From: Burkholderiales bacterium | GTDB lineage: Bacteria > Pseudomonadota > Gammaproteobacteria > Burkholderiales > Ga0077523 | Assembly: GCA_019745565.1 (NCBI GenBank) | Contig: JAIESW010000088.1 | Location: 1-32,641, forward strand | DNA length: 32,641 nt | Direction of reading: 5' to 3' | In this document: positions 1-7,578 of the stretch, in pieces | How the letters are laid out: each line of letters starts with the position of its first letter | How positions within the stretch are numbered: the stretch's first letter is position 1 | The notes under the pieces: generated by a model | What the model was told of the DNA's origin: nothing | The model's database searches: none | Seen by the model: only the letters and a program-made list of their open reading frames with translations | Position numbers and translations under genes: made by a program

Positions 1-1212
1 ACCGTCCTCACTCCTTCCGAGATCGTCACCCTGCTGGTGGGCCTCATCGCCCTGGTCGTCGGCATCCGCATCTACCGGCGCTTCGCGACCATCCAGCGCC
101 TCAACATTCCGGCCCCGGTGATCGGCGGTCTCATCGTTGCGGCGGGCACACTGACCCTGTACCTCGGCTTCGACATCGAGGTGAAGTTCGCGCGCGAGCT
201 GCGCGACGTATTGCTGCTGTTCTTCTTCGCCACCATCGGCCTTGCGTCGCGCCTCGCGGCGCTGAAGCGCGGCGGCTTGCCGCTCGCCTACCTGTGCGCC
301 GCCGTCGTGGTGCTGCTGCTCGTCCAGAACGTCGCCGGACTGCTGGTGGTGGGTGCCTTCGGCGAGCACCCGTTCTACGGCCTGCTGATGGGCAGTGCGT
401 CGTTCGTCGGCGGCCCCGGCACCGCGATGGCATGGGCACAGGAGGCGCATGACCATTTCGGCCTGGTGCAGGCGCCGGAGGTCGGCATCGCCGCAGCGAC
501 CATCGCCGTGGTCACCGGCGCGCTGGTGTCCGGCCCCGTCGCCGGCTACCTCGTGGTCAAGCACAAGTTGGGCGGTACCGCGCGTCCCGGCCAGGTGCCG
601 TGGATGGCCGACACCGGCGAGACCGCTCCGCGCGCCGCCACCGTCGAACAGGTGGTCGCGGCATTGCTCGCAATCGGCCTCTCGGTCGTGCTCGGCCAGA
701 TCGTCAACGACTGGGCCCGCGCCCACGATTTCGTGCTGCCGGGATTCCTCACCGCCATGCTGGCCGGCGTGGTCCTCGGCAACACACTGGATGTCTTCCG
801 GCGCCCGTTCGACCTCGAAGCCATCGAGCACGCCGGCGAAGTGGCGCTGCAGGTCTTTCTCGTGCTGAGCCTGATGAGCCTGCGGCTGTGGACGGTGAGC
901 AACACCATCTGGCCGCTGGTGATCAATGCCGCGGTCCAGATCACGCTGTCGTGTCTCGTGGCGGTCTTTCTCCTGTTCCGCTGGCTCGGGCGCGACTACG
1001 ACGCGGCCGTCACCGCCGGCGGCTTCCTCGGATTCGGATTGAGTTCGATGCCGGTGGCGATGGCCACCATGGAACAACTCGCGTCGCGCTACGGGCCGTC
1101 GCCGAACGCCTTCCTGCTGATCACGCTGTGCGGTTCGATCTTCGTGGACCTTGCGAACGCGCTCATCATCAAGGCGTTCCTCCTGCTTCCCATGTTCGCG
1201 GCCACGCCGTAG
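1..1212 (+). CDS. gltS: Sodium/glutamate symporter, GltS family (5' end cut by window)
   Basis: Inner-membrane Na+-dependent glutamate carrier of the GltS family. The frame is open from base 1; the IPAPVIGGL segment sits at visible residue 36, about where E. coli GltS (about 401 aa) has IPEPVAGGL, so only the initiator and perhaps a few residues lie outside the window. A GTG at 37 is the first in-window start but would remove part of the first membrane helix. Visible family marks are the re-entrant loop GGPGTAMAW in the first half, its counterpart GFGLSSMPVAMATM in the second half, and a C-terminal VDLANALIIKAFL helix. About ten hydrophobic segments are present. The family HGT(A) loop is PGT here, a small deviation. 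Substrate is assigned from family only. The next gene is 117 nt away and probably separately regulated. Confidence 0.88.
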   Translation, partial: TVLTPSEIVTLLVGLIALVVGIRIYRRFATIQRLNIPAPVIGGLIVAAGTLTLYLGFDIEVKFARELRDVLLLFFFATIGLASRLAALKRGGLPLAYLCAAVVVLLLVQNVAGLLVVGAFGEHPFYGLLMGSASFVGGPGTAMAWAQEAHDHFGLVQAPEVGIAAATIAVVTGALVSGPVAGYLVVKHKLGGTARPGQVPWMADTGETAPRAATVEQVVAALLAIGLSVVLGQIVNDWARAHDFVLPGFLTAMLAGVVLGNTLDVFRRPFDLEAIEHAGEVALQVFLVLSLMSLRLWTVSNTIWPLVINAAVQITLSCLVAVFLLFRWLGRDYDAAVTAGGFLGFGLSSMPVAMATMEQLASRYGPSPNAFLLITLCGSIFVDLANALIIKAFLLLPMFAATP

Positions 1213-1221
1213 GGCTGTTCC

Positions 1222-1236
1222 TTTGCACTTCTTTAC
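1222..1236 (-). promoter_or_regulatory. CpxR-like response-regulator box
   Basis: On the minus strand this reads GTAAA-GAAGT-GCAAA, one base off the CpxR consensus GTAAA-N5-GTAAA known from enterobacteria. On the plus strand it appears as two direct repeats, CTTTGCAC and CTTTACAC, exactly 10 bp apart, the helical spacing at which OmpR-family dimers bind. It lies about 95 nt before the start of the Spy/CpxP-like gene, whose operon encodes an OmpR-family regulator and its kinase. I see no good -10 hexamer beside it. Autoregulation is inferred. Confidence 0.5.
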
Positions 1237-1329
1237 ACGCGGCACACAGGGCGGAAAGTCGCGATCGACATCATGGCAACGTCGCCGGTGCACGGTGCAC
1301 CGCGCGCAAACGTCAAGGAGACAGTTGTC

Positions 1330-1941
1330 ATGGAACCCAGCAAGCCCGTTCCGAACGCCAAACCCAAGCGCCGCTTCCTCGCCGGTCTGCTGACCGGCGG
1401 CCTGGCCGGCGCGCTGCTCGCCGGCACTGCCGGCTTCGTCGCTCACGCCCATGAGGGACCCGGCGGATTCAAGCGCTGCATCAGCCGCCACCATGGCCCG
1501 ATGGGTCCGGAGGCCATGCGCCACCGCGTGGACTTCGCCACTGACTGGATGCTCACCAAGGTCAAGGCCACCGACGAGCAGAAGGTCAAGGTGAAGGAGA
1601 TCGTGGGGGCGGCGGTAACCGATCTGTCCGGACTGCGTGAAGCCCATCACGGCAATCGCGACGCGCTGCTGGAAGCGCTGACCGCCGATAGCGTGGATCG
1701 CACGAAACTCGAAGCGCTGCGCCAGGCCGAACTGGAACTGGCCGAACGCGCCTCGCAGCGGATCACCACGGCGCTTGCCGACGTGGCGGACGTGCTAACG
1801 CCCGAACAGCGCCGCGGTCTGGTCGACCTGGCGCGCAGCTTCGGCGGCCCATTGGGCTTCGGCCCGCCTGGTGGACCGGGATCGCATGAGCCTGGTGGTC
1901 CGGACGGTCCGCGGCCCCCGCGCGAGCGCCCGCGCACCTGA
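1330..1941 (+). CDS. Spy/CpxP-like periplasmic LTXXQ-family protein
   Basis: Probable periplasmic chaperone or stress sensor of the Spy/CpxP (LTXXQ) family, 203 aa. The ATG at 1330 was chosen because AAGGAG lies 9-14 nt upstream; an in-frame ATG at 1273 lacks a Shine-Dalgarno. Residues about 16-37 form a signal/anchor segment (FLAGLLTGGLAGALLAGTAG) ending in AHAHE. The body is helical and charged, and the family motif appears as LTPEQRR near residue 155. Two features go beyond the core fold: a His-rich patch just after the signal (HAHE, RHHG) and a Gly/Pro-rich C-terminal tail of about 30 residues. Together they would suit metal or envelope-stress sensing, which is inference. It lies 8 nt ahead of the response regulator, so the three genes look like one cpxP-cpxR-cpxA-like operon. 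Confidence 0.75.
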   Translation: MEPSKPVPNAKPKRRFLAGLLTGGLAGALLAGTAGFVAHAHEGPGGFKRCISRHHGPMGPEAMRHRVDFATDWMLTKVKATDEQKVKVKEIVGAAVTDLSGLREAHHGNRDALLEALTADSVDRTKLEALRQAELELAERASQRITTALADVADVLTPEQRRGLVDLARSFGGPLGFGPPGGPGSHEPGGPDGPRPPRERPRT

Positions 1942-1949
1942 GCCGTGCG

Positions 1950-2639
1950 ATGAGTCCCAGCCTGCTCCTGATCGAGGACGATCGCGCGCTCGCGGCCATG
2001 GTGGCCGAGTACCTGGGGCGTGCGGGCTACCGCGTGGAGCAGGCAGGGACGGCGAACGAAGGCCTCGCGCGCGTGCGCAGCGAGGCCTTCGACGCCGTGG
2101 TGCTGGACGTCATGCTGCCGGACGGTGACGGCTTCGATGTCTGCCGCGACATCCGCACGCAGTCAGCCGTACCGATTCTCATGCTGACTGCCCGCGGCGA
2201 CGCGGCCGACCGCATCGTCGGCCTCGAACTCGGCGCGGACGACTATCTGCCGAAGCCGTTCGAGCCACGCGAACTGCTCGCACGGCTGCGGGCCGTTCTG
2301 CGCCGGGGCCGCGCCGCCAACGGGCCGCGCGAAGTGCTGCGCTTCGGGCGCCTGGAGATCGATCGCGACGCGCGCGTGGTTTCCGTCGACGGAGAAGAGC
2401 GGTCGATCACCAGCCATCAATTCGAACTGCTGTGGGTGCTTGCCAGCCAGGCGGGCCGGGTGCTGTCGCGGGATGCTTTGATGGACCGCCTGCGTGGCCA
2501 CGGCGTCGAGGCCTTCGATCGCAGCCTCGACGTGCACGTATCGCGCATTCGTGCGGCGATCGAGGACGATCCGAAGAATCCGCGGCGCATCCTGACCGTG
2601 CGCGGTGCCGGCTACGTGTTTGCCCGCGAGCAACACTGA
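1950..2639 (+). CDS. OmpR-family response regulator (CpxR-like)
   Basis: DNA-binding two-component regulator, 229 aa, the normal OmpR/PhoB length. The receiver domain (about 1-120) shows the acidic pocket ED10D11, phospho-acceptor D53 in VVLDVMLPDGDG, switch T80 (MLTAR) and K102 (LPKPF). A winged-helix trans_reg_C domain (about 130-226) follows, with the usual SRDALMDRL, RSLDVHVSRIR and TVRGAGYVF blocks. The gap is 8 nt after the Spy-like gene and 9 nt before the kinase, so translation is probably coupled. I call it CpxR-like because of the Spy/CpxP partner and the CpxR-like box at 1222-1236; RstA or a metal-responsive regulator remains possible. The partner kinase is almost certainly the next gene. 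Confidence 0.9.
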   Translation: MSPSLLLIEDDRALAAMVAEYLGRAGYRVEQAGTANEGLARVRSEAFDAVVLDVMLPDGDGFDVCRDIRTQSAVPILMLTARGDAADRIVGLELGADDYLPKPFEPRELLARLRAVLRRGRAANGPREVLRFGRLEIDRDARVVSVDGEERSITSHQFELLWVLASQAGRVLSRDALMDRLRGHGVEAFDRSLDVHVSRIRAAIEDDPKNPRRILTVRGAGYVFAREQH

Positions 2640-2648
2640 CCCTCGTCC

Positions 2649-3902
2649 GTGCGCCGCCTCTACCTGCAGATCTGGCTCGCGTTCCTCGGCATCCTGGTGC
2701 TGTTCGCCGTACTCATGGCGGCGTTCTGGTGGCTGCTGCCGGACGAGCGCAAGGACCATCGCATGCTGGAAGGCGTGGCGGTACTGTTGAGCGATGCTCT
2801 GCCGAAACCGGACGCGCCGCGCGCCGAAGTGCAGGCTGCTGTCGATCGCCTCGCGGCGCGGACGCCCGCAGTCATGACGGTGCGCGATGCGCGCGGTGCG
2901 CTGCTCGCGCACGCTGGCCCACCGCTCCCGCCGCCGCCGCCCGATCTGGATGGCAGCGGCTTCGTGCATCTGCCGGGCGGCCCGGCCACGGCGCTGAAAC
3001 TGGACGATGGTCGAACCGTGATGGTCCGTCCCGCGAAGCGCCCGCGCGGGCCCGGACTGCTGGCCGGTCTGTGCCTGCTGCTGCTCACGTCGGCCGGGGG
3101 AGCGTACTTCATCGTCCGGCGCATCACCGGACGCCTCGAGCGGTTGCAGGCGCGCGTGGACGCACTGGGCGCCGGCGATCTCTCCGCGCGGGTCGACGTA
3201 GAGGGCCGCGACGAGGTCGCCGAACTCGCATCGAGCTTCAATCGAACGGCCGCGCGCATCGAACAACTCGTCGGCACGCAGAAGTCATTGCTCGCGAACG
3301 TGTCGCACGAGTTGCGTTCGCCGCTGGCGCGCATGCGCATGGCGGTGGAACTGCTGACCGCGGAGGAGCGCCCGGAACTGAAGGCCCGGCTTGCCCGCGA
3401 CGTGGCGGAGCTGGACGCGCTGATCGACGAACTGCTGGAAGCGAGCCGGCTCGATGCCGGAGCGGTCGTCGGGAAGATGGAGGAAGTGGATCTGCTGGCA
3501 CTCGTCGCCGAAGAGGCGGCCGAGTTCGACGCGCAGGTGAGCGGCTCGATGACGTCGCTGCAGGGCGATGCCCGCCTGCTGCGCCGGCTCGTGCGCAATC
3601 TGCTCGAGAACGCCCGGCGCTACGGCGGCGGCACGCCGATCGAGGTAGCGGTGGAGGGCACGACCCCCGCGACGCTGCGGGTCTCCGATCGCGGACCGGG
3701 GGTGCCGGCGAGCGAGCATGAGCGCATCTTCGAACCCTTCTACCGCGTTCGCGGCATGGCGGAAACCGGCTCGGGAGTGGGTCTGGGCCTTGCGCTCGTG
3801 CGGCAGATCGCCCGGCGGCATGGCGGCGACGCTCACTACGAATCCCGTCCTGGCGGAGGCAGCACTTTCGTCGTGACGCTGGCGCCGGGCGCAAAGGCGT
3901 AG
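2649..3902 (+). CDS. Sensor histidine kinase (CpxA-like)
   Basis: Membrane histidine kinase, 417 aa, starting at GTG 2649 (V/MRRLYLQIWLAF). TM1 is about residues 8-30. A short periplasmic region of about 100 residues follows, with a proline-rich stretch (PPLPPPPPDLDG). TM2 is about 138-155 (LLAGLCLLLLTSAGGAYFI). Then come a HAMP domain (RLERLQARVDALGAGDLS), the H-box with His220 in NVSHELRSPL, the N-box NLLENARRYGGG, G1 DRGPGVP, F-box FEPFYR and G2 GSGVGLGLALV. All catalytic boxes are intact. It lies 9 nt after its response regulator. The ligand is unknown; the short sensor region and the Spy-like partner suggest envelope stress. A long inverted repeat begins at the stop codon. Confidence 0.9.
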   Translation: MRRLYLQIWLAFLGILVLFAVLMAAFWWLLPDERKDHRMLEGVAVLLSDALPKPDAPRAEVQAAVDRLAARTPAVMTVRDARGALLAHAGPPLPPPPPDLDGSGFVHLPGGPATALKLDDGRTVMVRPAKRPRGPGLLAGLCLLLLTSAGGAYFIVRRITGRLERLQARVDALGAGDLSARVDVEGRDEVAELASSFNRTAARIEQLVGTQKSLLANVSHELRSPLARMRMAVELLTAEERPELKARLARDVAELDALIDELLEASRLDAGAVVGKMEEVDLLALVAEEAAEFDAQVSGSMTSLQGDARLLRRLVRNLLENARRYGGGTPIEVAVEGTTPATLRVSDRGPGVPASEHERIFEPFYRVRGMAETGSGVGLGLALVRQIARRHGGDAHYESRPGGGSTFVVTLAPGAKA

Positions 3903-3999
3903 AAGCGCTCAACGCGGCGGACGCGACGGACGCGGCGTAAGGCAACCCCAAGGCTTTCCTGCGTTTGATTTTCCGCCGCGTCCGCCGCGTTGAGCGCTT
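3903..3999. repeat. Long imperfect palindrome, possible terminator
   Basis: Arms 3903-3930 and 3972-3999 are complementary at 27 of 28 positions with a 41-nt loop. The arm begins AAGCGCTCAACGCGGCGGAC, and the left arm continues with tandem CGGACGCG-type units. The structure starts immediately after the kinase stop. The right arm ends in a short T run (GCGCTTTT), so it could end transcription, but the T tract is short and mostly inside the stem. It may instead be a dispersed palindromic repeat. Confidence 0.6.
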
Positions 4000-4188
4000 T
4001 TCCCTGATGGTCCTCACTCGCAAGTAGGACCACCGGGCGCCTTCGTGTGGGCGAAACACTGATTCGCCGCCCTGCACAAACTTTTTTCGCGTTCCGCGGT
4101 CCTTCCCTCGGGGCCTATAGAGAACCCTTCCGGTCGCGTCGCCGTCCGGAGACGAAATCCACAATCAGACCAGAGGGAGAACGCCAAG
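4000..4188. promoter_or_regulatory. Gap upstream of the antiporter, weak promoter candidate
   Basis: No gene is supported here. A 6-bp inverted repeat (TGGTCC 4008-4013 / GGACCA 4027-4032) lies at the left. TATAGA at 4116-4121 could be a -10 box with a poor -35 (TTCCGC at 4092-4097, 18-nt spacer). A good Shine-Dalgarno (GAGGGAGA) ends 9 nt before the ATG at 4189. Confidence 0.25.
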
Positions 4189-4227
4189 ATGGGTCCATTC
4201 ATCCAGCATATTGCCGTGCGCGCGTGA
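4189..4227 (+). CDS. 12-codon upstream ORF ahead of the antiporter
   Basis: A short frame, MGPFIQHIAVRA, starts at ATG 4189 behind a strong Shine-Dalgarno (GAGGGAGA). It stops at TGA 4225-4227, only 4 nt before the antiporter ATG at 4232. The antiporter itself has no visible Shine-Dalgarno, so ribosomes loading at this short frame could re-initiate on it. I do not recognise the peptide; it may be a coupling leader or chance. Confidence 0.35.
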   Translation: MGPFIQHIAVRA

Positions 4228-4231
4228 CGGC

Positions 4232-5437
4232 ATGGATACGCTGTTCTTCCTTCCTTCCTGGCCGCCCCACGTAGGCAGCCTCACCATGGCGGCGCTGGTG
4301 CTCCTCGCAGCGCTGGTCGCCGGCGAGATCTTCCAGCGCGTCCTCAAGCTGCCACGGCTGATCGGCTGGGTCGTCGCCGGTGCGATCTACGGACCCAGTG
4401 CCACGGGTCTGCTCGACGCCCAGGCCCTGCAGGACCTGAAGTTCATCATGCACGTCGCCGCGGGCCTGGTGCTGTTCGAGTTCGGGCAACGCATCGACCT
4501 GGGCTGGCTGCGTCGCAACCCCTGGCTCGCGGGCACCAGCGTGCTGGAGGCCATGCTCGCTTTCGCGGCCGTGTTCGCCATCCTGATGCTGTTGCGCGTC
4601 TCGCCGCCGGTCGCGGCGTTCGCGGCCGCGATCGCGATGGCGACGTCGCCGGCCACGGTGATGACGCTCGCGCGCGACCTCCGCGCCAGCGGGCAGGTCA
4701 CGCAGCGGGTCGAGCTGCTCACGGCGCTCGATTGCGCCTACGCGTTCATCACCATCGGCGTGCTGCTCGCCTGGTTCCATGCGGAGTACCACGGTGACTG
4801 GGTGGTGATGGCCGCCCATCCGATGTACCTCATCTTCGGATCGTCGGTGCTGGCGTTGATCCTGGCGACTGTCGCGCGGCCGCTGCTGATGCGGCTGGAT
4901 GCCTACGGCGACGTGCAGCGTGTCTGCGCGTTCGCGCTGGTGCTGATCGCGGTGGCGCTGGGCGAGTGGCTCAATCTCTCGTCGGCCCTGGTGCTGCTCG
5001 GCTTCGGTGCAAGCCTGCGTGCCATCGACGACCGGCGGCGCTTCGTGTCGCTCGACTTCGGTCCGCTCGGCCAGATCTTCCTCGTGCTGCTGTTCGCGCT
5101 GTCGGCTGCGGCGCTCGATCTGTCGATTGCCGTGGCAGGAGCGATCACGGGCATCGCGCTGGTTGCCGCCCGCTACGTCGGCAAGTACATCGGCGTGCTG
5201 GTGACCTCGCGGGTTTCGGGACTTTCCACGCGCAAGGGTTCGCTGGTCGCGCTGGGCCTCATGCCGATGTCCGCGGTCGCGCTGGTGTTCGTCCACGAGA
5301 CCGTGACGGTGTTCCCGGAACTGGCGCGCGACCTGCTGTCGGTGCTCGTCCCGGCGCTCGTGGTGCTCGAGATGGCGGGGCCGCTCCTCGCGCGCTTCGC
5401 CTTCATCCGTGCCGGTGAATCGACGGCCCTCGCATGA
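4232..5437 (+). CDS. Kef-type monovalent cation:proton antiporter (CPA2), no RCK domain
   Basis: Inner-membrane antiporter of the Na_H_exchanger/CPA2 fold, 401 aa and almost wholly hydrophobic with about 12 helices. Family-like marks are LPRLIGWVVAGAIYGP in helix 2, GLVLFEFGQRIDL in helix 3-4, AIAMATSPATVMTLARDL around the unwound helix, and a C-terminal LMPMSAVALVFVHE segment. E. coli KefB/KefC (about 600 aa) add a cytosolic TrkA-N/RCK domain; this protein ends after the membrane part and lacks it. The ATG at 4232 was chosen over a TTG at 4211 because the mature protein starts naturally there and a short leader frame ends 4 nt upstream. It overlaps the next gene, a GCS2-type ligase, by ATGA. 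Ion specificity (K+ or Na+) cannot be read from the sequence. Confidence 0.8.
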   Translation: MDTLFFLPSWPPHVGSLTMAALVLLAALVAGEIFQRVLKLPRLIGWVVAGAIYGPSATGLLDAQALQDLKFIMHVAAGLVLFEFGQRIDLGWLRRNPWLAGTSVLEAMLAFAAVFAILMLLRVSPPVAAFAAAIAMATSPATVMTLARDLRASGQVTQRVELLTALDCAYAFITIGVLLAWFHAEYHGDWVVMAAHPMYLIFGSSVLALILATVARPLLMRLDAYGDVQRVCAFALVLIAVALGEWLNLSSALVLLGFGASLRAIDDRRRFVSLDFGPLGQIFLVLLFALSAAALDLSIAVAGAITGIALVAARYVGKYIGVLVTSRVSGLSTRKGSLVALGLMPMSAVALVFVHETVTVFPELARDLLSVLVPALVVLEMAGPLLARFAFIRAGESTALA

Positions 5438-6570
5438 GCGCGCTGGAGGCGGCGGATCCGCTCAACTTCTCGCAGTCCCGTCCGCTCACGCTCGGCGTCG
5501 AGCTGGAGCTGCAACTCTTCAACACACGCGACTGCGACCTCACACCTGCCGCGTCGGATCTCATCGATCTGATCGAACGTCAGCCTCACGCCGGCGACGT
5601 GAAGCCGGAGATCACCCAGAGCATGCTGGAGATCAGCACCGGCATCCACGATCGCCACGATGCACTGCTGGCGGAACTGCGCTCGGTGCGAAACACTGTC
5701 GTAGCTGCGGCAGATCGCCTCAACGTGCTGGTGTCCGGGGGCGGCGCGCATCCGTTCCAGCACTGGAGCGAGCGGCGCATCTTCGACAAGCCGCGCTTCC
5801 ATCACGTGTCGGCGCTCTACGGCTATCTTGCGAAGCAGTTCACCGTGTTCGGCCAGCACATCCACGTCGGTTGCCCGAATGGCGACGACGCGCTTTACCT
5901 GCTGCACGCGATGTCGCGCTACGTGCCGCATTTCATCGCGCTCGCGGCATCGTCGCCGTACCTGCAGGGCGTCGACACCGCCTTCGACTCTTCGCGCTAC
6001 AACGCCATCCTCGCGTTTCCCTTGAGCGGCCGCGCGCCTTTCGTGTTGCGCTGGGACGAGTTCCGCGGTTACTTCGAGCGGCTGCGCGGTCTCGGCGTGG
6101 TGGAGAGCATCAAGGACCTCTATTGGGATATCCGCCCGAAGCCTGAATTCGGAACGATCGAAGTGCGGGTCTGCGATACGCCGCTCACGGTGGAAACCGC
6201 CGCGGCTCTTGCGATCTACGCTCAGGCGCTCGCCCGCCGCATTCTCGCCGAGCGTCCGGCGTTGAGCGAGGATATCTACCTGCCCTACGGCTACAATCGC
6301 TTCCATGCCTGCCGCTTCGGGCTGGATGGTGAACTGATCGACCCCATGACGCGCACACGCCGCCCCATTGCCGAGGACATCGCTGCCACGCTCGACGCGC
6401 TCGGCGCCGACCCGTCGGCGCCGGAATCCGAGCCGGCCTTCGCGGTGCTCCGCCGGATGGTCGGCGGTATCGGCAACGACGCGTACTGGATGCGCAGCAC
6501 CTATCACGTCGGGCGGTCGCTGCCCGACCTGGTCTTCCGGCAAGCGGAACGCTGGCGCGGGCACGGCTGA
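5434..6570 (+). CDS. ybdK: Carboxylate-amine ligase, YbdK/GCS2 family
   Basis: ATP-dependent gamma-glutamyl ligase-type enzyme of the glutamate-cysteine ligase family 2, 378 aa (E. coli YbdK is about 372). YbdK itself has weak glutamate-cysteine ligase activity; the true substrate is usually unknown. Visible family blocks are the opening TLGVELELQLF (metal/ATP-binding acidic strand), EITQSMLEISTG, GGGAHPF, FGQHIHVGCPNGDDAL, SSPYLQGVDTAFDSSR, IKDLYWDIRPKPEFGTIEVR and the C-terminal GNDAYWMR. It starts on the ATGA that ends the antiporter, implying tight translational coupling. Because Kef systems in enterobacteria are gated by glutathione and its adducts, a gamma-glutamyl thiol link is tempting but is inference. 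Confidence 0.88.
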   Translation: MSALEAADPLNFSQSRPLTLGVELELQLFNTRDCDLTPAASDLIDLIERQPHAGDVKPEITQSMLEISTGIHDRHDALLAELRSVRNTVVAAADRLNVLVSGGGAHPFQHWSERRIFDKPRFHHVSALYGYLAKQFTVFGQHIHVGCPNGDDALYLLHAMSRYVPHFIALAASSPYLQGVDTAFDSSRYNAILAFPLSGRAPFVLRWDEFRGYFERLRGLGVVESIKDLYWDIRPKPEFGTIEVRVCDTPLTVETAAALAIYAQALARRILAERPALSEDIYLPYGYNRFHACRFGLDGELIDPMTRTRRPIAEDIAATLDALGADPSAPESEPAFAVLRRMVGGIGNDAYWMRSTYHVGRSLPDLVFRQAERWRGHG

Positions 6571-6574
6571 ACGC

Positions 6575-7420
6575 GTGTTCAGCTACCGCCACGGGTTTCA
6601 TGCCGGCAACCATGCCGACGTGCTGAAGCATGTCGTGCTGGTGCAGCTGCTCAAGGGCCTCGCATCGAAGGAGAAGCCGTTCACCGTGGTCGACACGCAC
6701 GCGGGCGCCGGCGGATACGAACTGGACAGCGGCTTCGCGGCAAAGAGCGGCGAGGCCGATTCGGGTATCAAGCGACTCTGGACGCGCAAGGACCTGCCCG
6801 CGCCGATCGCCGAGTACATCGAACAGGTGCGTTCGTACAACCCGGACGGCGCACTGCACCGCTATCCTGGCTCACCGCAGATCGCCGCGCAGATGACGCG
6901 CCCGGGGGACAAGCTGCATGCCTTCGAACTGCACACCACGGAAAGCCGTTTGCTCCAGCAGCACTTCGAGCGGGCCGGACGCCGCGTGGCAACGCATGCG
7001 GAGGACGGATTCGCCGGACTGAAGGCGCTGCTGCCGCCACCCTCGCGACGGGGACTGGTGCTCATCGATCCGCCCTACGAGGACAAGACCGACTATCGCA
7101 AGGTTACCGCGGCAGTGACCGATGCCTTGCAGCGTTTCGCCACCGGGATCGTCGCGGTATGGTATCCGCTGGTGCAGCGGCCGGAGTCGGAGAAGCTGCC
7201 CGGTCAACTGCAGCGCCTGGCGACCGGCGACTGGCTCGACGTCTCGCTTACCGTCGCCGCGCCCGCGGAAGACGGCCTCGGCTTGCACGGCAGTGGCATG
7301 TTCGTCTTCAATCCGCCGTGGCGGCTGGATGCGGCAATGAACGAATCGATGCCGGTGCTGGTGAAGGCGCTGCAGCAGGACGATACGGCGCGGTTCGGGT
7401 TGGCGTTTCGGCAGACTTAA
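6575..7420 (+). CDS. rlmJ: 23S rRNA (adenine2030-N6)-methyltransferase RlmJ
   Basis: SAM-dependent methyltransferase that modifies A2030 of 23S rRNA, 281 aa (E. coli 280). The start is GTG 6575, giving FSYRHGFHAGNHADVLKH, the hallmark N-terminus of the family; the open frame extends further upstream but only across the preceding gene. Motifs: THAGAGGY (SAM-binding loop), PGSP, FELH, and the catalytic DPPY in VLIDPPYEDKTDY. The C-terminal GSGMFVFNPPW block is also typical. It begins 4 nt after the YbdK-like stop, so it is in the same transcript, but its housekeeping role is not obviously related. A twin-hairpin repeat follows at once. Confidence 0.95.
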   Translation: MFSYRHGFHAGNHADVLKHVVLVQLLKGLASKEKPFTVVDTHAGAGGYELDSGFAAKSGEADSGIKRLWTRKDLPAPIAEYIEQVRSYNPDGALHRYPGSPQIAAQMTRPGDKLHAFELHTTESRLLQQHFERAGRRVATHAEDGFAGLKALLPPPSRRGLVLIDPPYEDKTDYRKVTAAVTDALQRFATGIVAVWYPLVQRPESEKLPGQLQRLATGDWLDVSLTVAAPAEDGLGLHGSGMFVFNPPWRLDAAMNESMPVLVKALQQDDTARFGLAFRQT

Positions 7421-7428
7421 GCTGCGCT

Positions 7429-7559
7429 GCTGCCCCCACCCTAACCCTCCCCCACGACTGTGTCGTGGGGGAGGGGATGTACTGCGTACTTCGTTCCCAC
7501 CGTCAAAACCAGGCACTCCTTCCCCCACCAACGGTGGGGGAAGGCTGGGATGGGGGCCG
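7429..7559 (+). repeat. Twin-hairpin dispersed repeat, copy 1
   Basis: The element runs from GCTGCCCCCACCCTAACC to GGATGGGGGCCGC. It holds two perfect hairpins: 13 bp (CCCTCCCCCACGA, loop CTGTG) and 12 bp (CCTTCCCCCACC, loop AAC). Compared with copies 2 and 3 it has about 35 extra nt between the hairpins. It lies between convergent rlmJ and the dehydratase gene, so it may also act as a bidirectional terminator. Confidence 0.85.
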
Positions 7560-7578
7560 CCGTCCTAGGCTCCGACTA

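Noticed and set aside
6368..6574. N-terminal extension of RlmJ
   Set aside because: It overlaps the coding region of the YbdK-like ligase in another frame, while GTG 6575 yields the exact family N-terminus.
7429..7559. CRISPR-like repeats because of regularly spaced GC stems
   Set aside because: There are only two hairpins per element, no spacers of uniform length and no cas genes; it is a palindromic dispersed repeat.
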